Assembly: GCF_029633865.1 (NCBI RefSeq)
Contig: NC_079216.1
Span: 17,272,505 to 17,336,504 of the forward strand
Length of the DNA: 64,000 bases
Direction of reading: 5' to 3'
Source: Lampris incognitus
Taxonomy: Eukaryota > Chordata > Actinopteri > Lampriformes > Lampridae
How positions within the stretch are numbered: position 1 is the stretch's first letter; every line of letters starts with the position of its first letter. This document shows, one piece after another, positions 33,652-44,200 of this stretch. Position numbers and translations under genes: made by a program. The notes beneath the pieces were generated by a model. The model searched no databases and was not told where the DNA came from. It was given only the letters and a program-made list of their open reading frames with translations.

Positions 33652-34040
33652 CAACCCATCAATCCATCCATCATTCAAGCCACTCATCCCAACCGGGGTC
33701 GCGGGGATGCTGGAGCCTAACCCAGCAGTCATTGGGCGGCAGGCGGGGAGGCACCCTGGACAGGCCGCTAATCAATCACAGGGCCGACACACACAAATAT
33801 ACACACATTCACACCTAGGGACAATTTAGCATGGTTGATTCAACTGACCTACATGTCTTTGGACTGTGGGAGGAAACCAGAGCATCCGGAGAAAACCCAC
33901 GCAGACATGGGCAGAACATGCAAAGTCCACACGGAGGATGACCCAGGATGACCCCCAAGGTTGGACTACCCCGGGGTTCGAACCCGGGACCTTCTTGCCG
34001 TGAGGTGACTGCGCTAACCACTGCGCCACCGTGCCACTCC
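33652..34040 (-). repeat. Family-B tRNA-headed repeat, nearly full length
   Basis: In minus orientation: GTGGCACGGTGGCGCAGTGG, GGGTTCGAACCCCGGGG, GCATGTTCTGCCCATGTCTG, a short CACA block (33787-33813) and the tail GGGTTAGGCTCCAGCATCCC. 34041-34847 to the right holds no recognised feature. Confidence 0.8.
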
Positions 34041-34841
34041 TGATTGCAACCATATTCACATAATATACCTGACAGGCAAAGTGAAGTCACCAAATAATAC
34101 TTAACAGACTTCATGCATTCATTATTTGTGCCGAGTTGTCCCTCCGTGAACATAGAAGTTGCTGCTGAGTCTTCCTGCCTTCAAAACAATATCCAACTCA
34201 CGCCCCATTTGCAACAACATGACGTCTCTTTCTATTTAAAGATGAAGACTTTTATAAAAATCCACTTGAATGAGCTCTGAGGAAGAGTACTGCTAATGAG
34301 CGTCACAAGTATATGAGTGTACATCTTGAGTTTTTCTGCCAAAGTGTCAATTACGAGCCATGGAAGATGCATCTTGCACGCTGAAATAACAGTCAGTCTG
34401 GATAGGAGTGTGGGCTGAATACCTGGTATGGAGGTGAACCTCTGTGTATGGCAGTCACAGACACAGCAGCGCCCGAGAAACGACAAAACGAGACTGTAAT
34501 GAGACCAAGGTGAGAGGAAACCATCAGGCAAATGCCGATGAATAAACCAAACACTCAAATCCCAATCAAGACCCGACTGCATTCACCTTTGGAGAATTTG
34601 TGATCCCCTAAATATTCAACGAAACACCTTTCACAGAATAGAGTAACACCCCGGGGTGTGTTCTGGTCGACGGTATCATGGTTCAGCAATAGATAAATAA
34701 AAAATAATAAAAATGAAGTCACAAACAGCCGATGGACAGCTCTCTGCAACGAGGAGAACAACAGATATTGCTCAGTGACTGGAAGACAAATCAGATTACA
34801 ACAAACCCTTTTTACACCAAGAACAAAACCTGTGTTAGAAT

Positions 34842-34847
<6 letters not shown>

Positions 34848-34894
<47 letters not shown>
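34848..34894. repeat. (CA)n microsatellite
   Basis: About 23 CA units. From 34895 to 35200 nothing else is seen. Confidence 0.9.
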
Positions 34895-34900
<6 letters not shown>

Positions 34901-35204
34901 GAAAAAGGGAGGCAGACACGTACCAAGTCAAGCTTTAAAGAAGGCAGTGCTTTATTGATGATAAAGAGACTGGTTTCTCCTTCAGGGCTTAATTAAAACT
35001 GGAATGTAGACGGCATTATCAGACCACGAGCCCGCCGTCCTGCCCGCCGGCCTGCCACAATCTGTGCAGCCTCTCTCTGCTGACTAACCACATGCCGGCG
35101 CTGACACGCTGACACAATATCGCTGATGACAGCAGATTAGCATCTACGTTATGATAAACGTACATTTATTTGACCCATAAATAGAATACCGAATTCATGT
35201 GCAT

Positions 35205-35545
35205 GAACTGATATGCATAGTCAGCGGTCTACGCACAGGGTTACGTATTTAGTCTGCCACCTGTCTGCGTGCAGGCCGATATGTACAGTCTGCTATCTAC
35301 GTGTGAAGTGATATGTTTGGTCCGCTGTCTACATGTTGAGTGATATCAATAGCTTGCTATCCATTTGTGATTTAACTATATTTAGTTAAACCACAATATG
35401 TCTATAGTCTTGGGTCTATGTTATTTATTATAATTAATTAATAATACCATATATAATTATATAGCTATATAATCATAATGCATTATATTATTTATTATGT
35501 TATCTATTATCTATATATTATAGTCTTGGGCCTGTCTAATTATGT
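35205..35545. repeat. Degenerate tandem repeat plus AT-rich block
   Basis: Imperfect units of about 42 bp with the theme TGATATGTACAGTCTGCTAT occur at 35210-35350. An AT-rich stretch (35415-35520, TAATTAATTAATAAT, ATATAATTATATAGCTATAT) is flanked by two TAGTCTTGGG repeats. Likely a decayed minisatellite. Confidence 0.55.
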
Positions 35546-35833
35546 CTACAGTCTTGGGTGACAGGCATGGGTGCAAATCCATGAATACCGGGATGGCGTC
35601 CAGTCTTTACCTGTGCCCCCCGTCCATTGGGTTAGTGGTTGTGTCAGGAAGGGCATCTGACGTAACATTTTGCCAAATCAGTATGCGGATTGACAAAAGC
35701 ACTCCAGACCGGCGGAGGCCCGGGTTAGCAACGGCCACCATTGGTGTTGTGCCCTCACAGGGTACCGGTGGAAACTATAAAATCTGCTGTGGCGACCCCT
35801 GAGAAACAAGGAACAAGCTGAAAGCAGAAGAGG
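35546..35833 (+). repeat. RTE/Rex3-like LINE 3' end
   Basis: GTCAGGAAGGGCATCTGACG, then GCCAAATCAGTATGCGGATT and GATCTGCTGTGGCGACCCC-like AAATCTGCTGTGGCGACCC, ending GAAAGCAGAAGAGGAG. This is the typical 3' tail of RTE-clade fish retrotransposons. No RT remains. Confidence 0.7.
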
Positions 35834-35889
35834 AGTCTACTGTCTGTAGTCTACTATTGAGTAATATTAAACACTACGGTCTATATGTA

Positions 35890-36420
35890 GAATAAATCAG
35901 GAATCAGGGGCAATTTGTTGTAATTTCTATCATGTACTTGCATACACAAAAGAAACGAACTTTCGTTTCACCCAGCCCACAGCAGTGCAACACAAAAGAT
36001 AAAAACACATATCCAAAATTTACAAAAATGACACCACCAAAGACATACAATATACATAGAGAGAACAAAGGGGGGGGGGGCACAAACAGTTAACAACACA
36101 GTCCACTCAGTGCAACACAGCCCAAAAAATTCCACTGTCCAGAGAACGAACGCCAGCCAGGATGACTGCCGGTCTGCATGGACTAGCAGTTAGCTTAGCC
36201 TGCCCTGCTTCTGCATCCTGTCAGACCGCCCTCAGTGTTTCCTCTTCAGGCTTAGCTCCAGGCAAGGCCGTGGTCCTTGGGCCCACCAGACGCAGCAGAC
36301 CAGGCTCCCTCAGCCGATCCAGTGCTTGCTCTCCCAGCCAGACACCTTCGACACACCTCCCCGCACTCTACACGACGACACAAACGCAGATGCAGACAAA
36401 AACACGACACTCATAGGCTA
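35890..36420 (-). repeat. Element R, inverted single-unit copy
   Basis: Complement of the 8775-9260 and 10740-10850 blocks: GCCAGCCAGGATGACTGCC, CGCATCCTGTCAGACCGCC-like CATCCTGTCAGACCGCC, TGTTTCCTCTTC and CCCAGCCCACAGCAGTGC. It contains one body unit rather than two, a short trace of the minisatellite and a G run at 36070-36079. Confidence 0.65.
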
Positions 36421-37530
36421 CTGTTGACATGGAGAGTGATGTGTGTAGTCAGATGTCCCTATGAACTCTATGTGGTGCCCTGTTGTTGATTATGATCGTG
36501 ACGGTTATGCTGTTTGAAACTGTGGGGTTATGAATGGCTCTGAACCTATAATGCTCCCATATCCTGTAATACTCACACGAGGGCAGAGAGAGACTCCATC
36601 TTCCAGGGAAATGGTGGGGGCAGCTGCACACTCAGAGAGAGGAGCCCTTTTGGCTACTGGCTGACAGTGACCCATGTGGGAGGCTCTGCCCACATAATAT
36701 CTTTTAAGTTTCACCGACTTTAAATAGGAGAAATAGGTGCTGAGGTTGCAGTTGCTATGCAACAATTCAGCTCTGCCAGCATCCAGGTGGAATCGAACAG
36801 AGCGGAGAAGTCAGACAGAGGTGGTTATGATACACCATTAAGCGGCGCTGGGCTTTTTTTGAAGGTCGGTGGGACCCCTGGACAGGCGGGCTCGCTTCAC
36901 CAACCAAATGGGACTAAATGGAGGGGAAAAAGAAAGACAGCAAATGATAAACAAGGGACAAATGAACACAATCACGCTCTAAGAGGGAAGTTTGAAGTAG
37001 ATGCAGTTTGACTGGCAGCAACTGGTTTATGTACCAGAATACCACGGTGCAACTGGTGCAGCCACACCAAAGCTCCCTAGATGGAAATAAACAGCACATA
37101 CATACCGTGTTTGTTGGAGATTTTTCCACTGGATGTTTTACCTGAGCAGCATTTCAAATGTCTTCTTGTTTCCTTTGAAAGATTGCCATTGCTATCACGA
37201 CTGCTCTGTTTATTTGGGGGGTGTCCTTTCGTGCCATGACTCAAAGCAGCTCCCCAGCTCATCAGTGTTTCACTGGTCAGAGTAGAGAATTGATCCGACT
37301 CATGGGAGGATGATAGTCTTGAATCGAAAACACACCACACTGTACCCTCCTTAAATCGTTCACCAGCATCATCCCGTCCCTCTCTGCGGGGTTTAATTAG
37401 AGCTGCTGGACTCCGTGTGAATAATGTACCACCTGAGTACACCTGAGTGGGCTGCTCAAACACGGGAGGTGAGTTAGGATGGAGGAGGATGAGGGTGGGC
37501 AGGCCAGCGAGGAACTGAAGGTGTAATAAT
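36421..37530. other. No gene recognised
   Basis: Unique-looking DNA. Several 60-130-codon frames show no family resemblance. Nothing supports an exon. Confidence 0.4.
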
Positions 37531-37534
37531 ATAA

Positions 37535-38460
37535 TAATAATGGGTTACATTTATATAGTGCTTTATCTAGACAGCTAAAGTGCTTCACGTTGAAGGGGGG
37601 AAACTCACCTCAAATACCACCAACGTGTAGCACCCACCTGGGTGATGCAAGGCAGCCATTTTGCACCAGAACATTCACTACACATCAGCTTGAGGTGGGG
37701 AGGGAGGAATCAATGAGCCAATTACATGGGGGGATGATTAGGTGGCCAGGTGGAGAGAGCTAGGATGGGGATTTTGCCAGGACACCAGGGAACCCCCTAC
37801 TTTTTGTGGTAAGTGCCATGGGATCTTGAATGACCATGATGAGTCAGGACCTCGGTTTAATGTCTCATCCGAAGGACGGCATCTCCTACAGCACAGTGTC
37901 CCCCTCACTGCACTGAGGCATTGGGATTTTTAGATAGAATTTAACAAAATACACTTTATTTGTCATTTGTACACAAAAACAATGAAATGCACCCTCTGCA
38001 TTTAACCCATCCTATTATATAGGGGCAGTGGGCAGCTGCAGTGCCCAGGGACCAACTCCAGTTCTTCTTTCCATTGCCTTGCTCAGGGGCACAGGCAGAA
38101 GTATTAACCCTAACACGCATGTCTTTTTGATGGTGGGAGGAAACCCACGCAGACACCGGGAGAACATGCAAACTCCACACAGAAAGGACCTGGGACGGCC
38201 TGGGGTTCGAACCCAGGACCTTCTTGCTGTGAGGCAACAGTGCTAACCACTGGGCCACCGTGCCGTTGTTGTTTATAAGGACCATAGGGAAGACTGCCCC
38301 CTACTGGCCCACCACCAACACCACTTCCAGCAGCAACTCAGTTTCCCTGGGAGGTCTCCCATTCAAGTACTAGCCAAGCCCATACCTGCTTAGCTTTTGT
38401 CACCCAGCAGAACCAGGGTACATGTTAGCATGGCTGCTGGTAAGGGTAGAGTAGGTACAG
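37535..38460. repeat. Large dispersed fish repeat with a 5S rRNA-like end, split by an insertion
   Basis: It starts ACATTTATATAGTGCTTTAT and continues through CTCATCCGAAGGACGGCATC to about 37940, then resumes at 38285 (GCCCCCTACTGGCCC). On the minus strand at about 38345-38400 it contains AAGCTAAGCAGG and TAGTACTTGAATGGGAGACC, close to the internal-promoter part of 5S rRNA (AAGCTAAGCAGG...TTAGTACTTGGATGGGAGACC). That makes it a 5S-related repeat, not a functional 5S gene. 37942-38272 is a nested family-B repeat (minus; CGGCACGGTGGCCCAGTGG head). Confidence 0.7.
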
Positions 38461-38779
38461 TGGAGGAATTGATGGAGGGATGGGAAATAGGAAGATGGAA
38501 CCGCAAAAAGAGCTCAGCTTGTGTGGAATAATTAATTAATGTTTTTCCAATGATCCGCTTTGTCAATGACAGTCGCTCTACGACAACCAGTTGCCTACAT
38601 GTAATAGATGTGATGGATTCATACTTACTGTGTTAGCTGCACTGACATACAAACATCAAAAAAACAAAATTCACAACTTGACATGACAGTGAGTGGTGCA
38701 AAACACTATAAATTGTACCCTCTTGACATAGTGGTAGATCCCTTCAGAACAGGTTGGCGTTGTCTTGATGTGAACTCAC

Positions 38780-39290
38780 CAAGGTGAGGTGAGTGTTGTA
38801 CAAGGATGCTGGGTCACTCCAAACAGCTCATTCAGTCTCATCCAACAGATATTCATCTGGAGTGAGATCTGGTGACTGGACAAGCCACCGTGTTAAGCTG
38901 AATTCATCGTCGTTCTGTCGAACCATTCCTTTGCAATCTGAACCGTATTGGCATGGGCCCTTACCCTGCCAAAGACATCCATCTGTGGACGGACACGCGG
39001 CTGTCATGAAGAGATCCATCTGATTGGCAGTGATACTCAGATGTCCTCTGGCATTCCAACATTGCTCTGTATTTATCAAAGTGAGCCATGAAAACATACC
39101 CCATACCACCACACAACCACAAGCCTGCACTGTTGACATGTGGCATGATACAGGCATGTCATGTGACTGTCTCCCCACCCGAGTCATCCTCTCGGCCAGT
39201 GCACCTTTCCAGATACATGCAGGACAGGGTTGAGCAAGACAAAACCAGCAGCACTGCAATTTTTGACACACTAAAACCACCATGCCAGGC
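38780..39290 (-). pseudogene. Degenerate Tc1/mariner transposase fragment
   Basis: The minus frame shows GCVVVWGMFSW (glycine/VWG box), then CPSTDGCLWQ and LVQSPDLTPDEYLLDE, a decayed form of the usual [15 protein letters not shown] motif with the catalytic Glu region altered. Flanks give no clear terminal repeats. A different family from the DD38E elements. Confidence 0.6.
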
Positions 39291-39816
39291 AGCTGCTATC
39301 ATATACGCACTTCAAATGCACTGCAACCTTTTCTTCCCTGCCCATTCACTCTCGCGTAAGCCAACCACATCTCTGTTGTATTAAGTCAGATATTTAGATA
39401 TCTGGGTTGTTGTCATTGAGATCTGTTAATTCTTAGTACATGACATTAGGATGTGTTTTTCCTTTTATTTTTTCCTTTTCTCGTGTGTTTTTGATGTATT
39501 TTCCCCCTCTTATTGTTCCCAGTAGGTGAGTTTGTACTGTGCAGCACAACTTGCATTGAACGTGAACTATACAGGTCAGTGGGAACTGAGTTTGTGATGT
39601 ATAGTAGCTGAATTAACTTTTGAGTAGGTGAGAAGGGGTAGGGAAAAGAAGTGTATACTTCCTCCGACTCCTTTTCCAACATGTAACAAATAATCTGATG
39701 TATACGGAGATTTGCTCACTGAGTTTGATGTGTGGATTTGTTGATCACTTCAGATTACTGGCAATGGCTTATCTGTATGTCATATCCTGCTTATTTACAT
39801 GTTCCAAATCATCCAG

Positions 39817-39894
39817 TCATTCATTCATTCATTCATTCATTCATTCATTCATTCATTCATTCATTCATTCATTCATTCATTCATTCATTCATTC
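39817..39894. repeat. (CATT)n microsatellite
   Basis: About 20 CATT units. The surrounding 39300-40130 holds no recognised gene. Confidence 0.95.
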
Positions 39895-40129
39895 AAGTCT
39901 AGCAATCCTCTGTCACATTTCGTCAGCTACACTGACTATTTCTTCTTTCTTGTGCCTATGAATGACCATTAAAACTCGCACCTTATTCCTACTGCACTTT
40001 AACTCAGGAAGTAGATCTCTAGTCACTCCCGGCGGGGAAGTGACTGTTTTCATTCTTTCTTTTTTTTTATATACGTTGTATTTTCTTTTTATAGTGCCTG
40101 TCTTTAATTATATTACTCTTTGTAATTAC

Positions 40130-40492
40130 TAGTACTTTGTACTCTTTTATGATATTTCATATATAACAATGTTCGGGGTACAAATACGTTTCTTGATGGT
40201 GATGTGACCAGGATTACACCATCTGTTGTTAACAAGAATAACAACTCCTCCACCCTTGCTCTTACCGCCTCATGGGCAATCCCTGTCGGCCCCAACAGTC
40301 TGCAAGCTGTGGATGGAAAGGTTGTGGTCGGGGATGTTCTGGTGCAGCCATGTTTCAGTGAGGCACGTGAGGCCACACTCACCAAACTCTCTCGGGTTCC
40401 TGACTAGCGCCGTTAGCTCGTCCATCTTATTAACCAGGGATCTCACGTTGCCCATGATGACAGAAATAAGAATTGTTCTTATTCCCAGTTTC
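40130..40492 (-). pseudogene. LINE endonuclease fragment
   Basis: The minus strand gives IMGNVRSLVNKMDELTALV, then CLTETWLHQNIPDHNLSIHS and TVGADRDC, and in a shifted frame GGVVILVNNRWCNPG. This is the N-terminal apurinic-endonuclease region of a fish non-LTR retrotransposon ORF2. Frameshifted and truncated. Confidence 0.75.
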
Positions 40493-40494
40493 CA

Positions 40495-40622
40495 TCCATC
40501 CATCCATTATCTGAACCACTTATCCTGCTCTTGGGGTGCTGGAGCCTATCCCAGCAGGCATTGGGCGGCAGGCGGGGAGACACCCTGGACTGCTAGGCTG
40601 CTAGGCCATCACAGGGCTATAT
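40495..40622 (-). repeat. Family-B repeat, tail fragment, followed by ATAC/TA microsatellite
   Basis: CCATCCATCCATTATCTGAA, then TGGAGCCTATCCCAGCAGG and CACCCTGGAC. An ATACATAC/(TA)n run continues to about 40678. Confidence 0.7.
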
Positions 40623-40651
40623 ACATACATACATATACATACATATAAATG

Positions 40652-40682
<31 letters not shown>

Positions 40683-40799
40683 GCTTGCTTGCTGAAGTGG
40701 ATGTGACCGGCAAAACATTTGAAGATGAGGAGTTTTACCCGGGTTCACGTGGCAAGTGCAGATTTGTCTCGTTTTTACATACTGTCTTCTGTCAAACTG

Positions 40800-41066
40800 G
40801 GGCGGCATGGCTCAGGAGGTAGAGCAGGTCGTCTAGTAATCGGAAGGTCGCTGGTTTGACCCCCGGCTCCTGGGGAGAGCGTGTCGAAGTGTCCTTGAGC
40901 AAGACACTGAACCCTTAAACACTCCTGATGAGCAGGTTGGTCCCTTGCATGGCGGCCTCCAGCATCAGTGTGCGACTGGGTGAATGTCAGGCACACACTA
41001 TAAAGCGCTCTGAGTGGTCGGCAGACCAGAAAAGCGCTATATAAAACGCAGTCCATTTACCGTCCA
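40800..41066 (+). mobile_element. tRNA-related SINE-like repeat upstream of znf277
   Basis: The head GGCGGCATGGCTCAGGAGGT with GGTCGCTGGTTTGACCCCC gives A- and B-box-like blocks. It is followed by GAAGTGTCCTTGAGCAAGAC and ends AAAGCGCTATATAAAACGCA. A widespread fish repeat. It ends about 160 bp before the znf277 start codon, so it borders the promoter. Confidence 0.7.
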
Positions 41067-41179
41067 AATGTTGGACACCCACGCCGAGTTGAGAGGAGGC
41101 GACATGAGCGACCTCTTTGCGCCACCCAGTGGTCAATTTTAATTTTTTTCTAAATCGCTCGAGCCGTTTGCGGCGGCGT

Positions 41180-41235
41180 TTGATTGGCTGGTTATCAGCT
41201 GTTCTGTCCACGTGATATCAAAGATGGCCGCCTGC
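41180..41235 (+). promoter_or_regulatory. znf277: znf277 promoter-proximal motifs
   Basis: An inverted CCAAT box (ATTGG, 41183-41187), an E-box CACGTG (41209-41214) and AAGATGGCCGCC (a YY1-type element containing the start codon, 41222-41233) occur within 55 bp. No TATA box is evident. Typical of a housekeeping promoter with a short 5' leader; the transcription start is not determined. Confidence 0.45.
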
Positions 41236-44200
41236 GGTGGGAACACACACGGTAAGCGGTGGTTTCAAACCACAAAACAGCTCATTTCAGCACTGATCTT
41301 CATTTAAGGCTGTTAATATAAAACTGGTGTTATTTGTTAGTCTGATAAACAACGGACCGCCGCCAAAGTCGTCAGTCGCTGTGTGGTTTACATCAGTTTC
41401 GTTGCTCCACAGCTAGCCCGTTAGCCACACTAATAACTTTAACTGAATTCGTCAATTTATTGTTCAATAAAACGCACGGCAGTTCACCAAATGGCTGCAT
41501 CCAAGATTTTTTAGTTTTCAAATAAATGCACAGTGTCCCCCCCCCCCCCCGTCAAACCAGCTGTGTACTGCCGCTCTAGTTCCACATTCTACTACATTCT
41601 ACATGCTCTATGCTGAGTCTGTTCAGCCTGTCCATCAGTGAATTGCACCCCCAACTCCCTAGAATTGATGTAATCTACGTGCTGAGAGAAAGATCCTAAC
41701 TTGTACATGTCTCCAGATGGAGAGGACAGCATTTTGGAGCCCCTGTGTTTTCCAGAGGAACCTCCCGTCCGCCCACCCGGATCATGGTCACCGTGTGGGG
41801 AGGTGGTCGTCTGTGTGCTGTGCTCGGATTCTGCCCCCCTGTCAGACAAAGATCGCCTTCTCAAACACCTACTTCTGGAGCACAAGCTGGTCATCTCCGA
41901 TGTGAAACTCATAGCAGATTTCCGAAGGTACCAAAGCCCCACTTGTCAGTTTCCGTAGCTCTTGTGGAAAATATCTCACTTGCAAATCATGCATCCAAGC
42001 CTTCGTTTACACCTGTCGTTATGGGGGGGGGGGCAACTTTGCATATCTTTGCATATCTTTGCATCTTATAGTCTGTTGACAAGAGGGACGTTCTAATGTT
42101 TAATGCTTCTCATAGGCAATTTATTAATAAAGTTAACGTTTAGTTATATAAATTCTTTATTGTCTTTCGTGAGGAAATGTATTGCCACAGCCTGTACATT
42201 AAAAATACCTCCAGATATGTTTATATATATTCATATAGCCATACACTCACAAATAGGTGCAATGTTACAACTATATGCTACAAAAATGGGTACACTGATG
42301 CAAACAAAAGCTGTGTCTAGAATCATTCCCTCACTCACTCATTTACAATACCCTACATAATGAAAGACCCAAAGCTTACTGTATAAGGAGTAATAAATGG
42401 AGATTTTGGACACTACTGAATTATCATTTTGCGTCTTCTACTTGTCCTGCCACGTGGCATTTGACAGTGAAGAGTGCAGTAGCAGAGCAGAGAAGAAGTA
42501 AACCATTGCAATGTTATTTTGAGCATAAAACGGTGAACATGATTTGGACACTATAGTTACATTGTGGTATTTTTTGATTAACCTAAATAGGGGTTAAATT
42601 TTACAGCTAGAATTCAGATATTTGAACAAAACGGGGGAAGATGAGTATAGTGTGCTGTACAGCAAATAAGAAGCTATTTTCCACACAGCTTAAGACTTTT
42701 TAAACTGCTATGGCTGAAGGGGCGAAACTTCTGCCAAAGCAGACCTTTTTTTTTCCAGATTATGGACCTTTACTTATTATGGTGTTAAAGTGAAGAATAG
42801 GTTCAGGGGGTGCTCGGGGTCATTTGCTACAGTAAGTGCTTTGCGTGTGATGGCTTTGCTGTTGACATGTTGAGGTTGGAAAGGCCAATGATTTTGGAGG
42901 CAGCGTGTGTGATTCACATGAACTTGTTCGTGTTCTTGTTGGCAGCAGTTGACATGGTGAAGAAATAGGTGGAGCAGTAGAGTAGTATCAGAATCGTATT
43001 TTTTGCCAAGTACAAGAACACACAAGGAATTTGTCTTTGTATGTTGATACAAGAGGGAAAGATTAACAGTAAATAGTACCGATAAAAGTTAAAAATAATG
43101 ATGAAATATTTATGCAAGATAAAATAAAAATAGAAGGTGCACTCACCACCAGTTCAGAGTTGAAACCTGAGAGACCACATGGCAGCCCCAAATGCCTGGC
43201 ACTGGGTGGCAGGAGCTGTAATTACAAAAAGTTAAATGAGAATTTCAAGAAGTTATTTACAGAATAAGAGTTATTTACAGGGTAGTGCAGGTTTAAGCAA
43301 GGTGTCCGTATACAGAACGCATAGGGAAGATAGAAGGGGGGTGGGGGGTGAGAGGGCGGCAGTGTCAGGATCTGTGGATGTCTGGGTGCTTGTTAGAAAG
43401 GCCTACTGCTGTAGAGAAGAAGCTGTTCTTGTGGTTCGAGGCTCTGGTTTTTATAGACCTTAGCCTTTTGCCGGGGGGAGTGTTTTGAAGAGACCATGGC
43501 CTGGGTGGGAAGGGTCAGCCATGATCTTTTTGTTTGCCTCAGTGTCCTGGAGGCGTACAGGTCATAGAGGGACAGCAGGTTGCAGCCAATCGCCCTCTCA
43601 GCAGAGCGAATGATACGTTGCAGTCTGCCCTTGTCCTTAGCAGTGGCAGCAGTGTACCAGATAGTGATGGAGGAGGTGAGGATGGACTCGATGCAGTGTA
43701 AAAGTGCACCATCATTGGCTTTGACAGAAAGTTGAATCAGTTCATCTGGACACAGCGTTCATTGAGAGAAACGTTTCTTTACTCATCTAAGTGACCTCTT
43801 CAGTCTCAACTGACTGCAGGTATCCCCACCCCTTATAAACAATACAGTTGCATAACGACTGAAACCAGCGATCAGTTTCATATGCAAATAGGCGTGACCA
43901 TTAACTAGAGTTTCAATGGCCATGTGTACTATTAACAGAGGATTTGGGAATGTTTGCAATCACAGCATTGTAAGATGGCAACAGATGTACTCTTAGCCCC
44001 CCCCCGGTTCAGAGATGATCGAAAGAGTGGCCACTGGCCTGTAGATGGTGTAGACTGCGGAGTCCTGGCCTGACACGTTAGCTCTTCTGTGTTGTGCCAT
44101 CCTCTTGGCCAGCGTCTGTTTGGTTTCCCCAACGTACAAGTCACGGTAATCCTCCTGGCACGTAACAAGGTACCCTATATTGCTCTGTTTGTGCTGGGGA

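Noticed and set aside
38340..38405. A functional 5S rRNA gene
   Set aside because: Only the internal control region resembles 5S; the rest and the terminator are missing.
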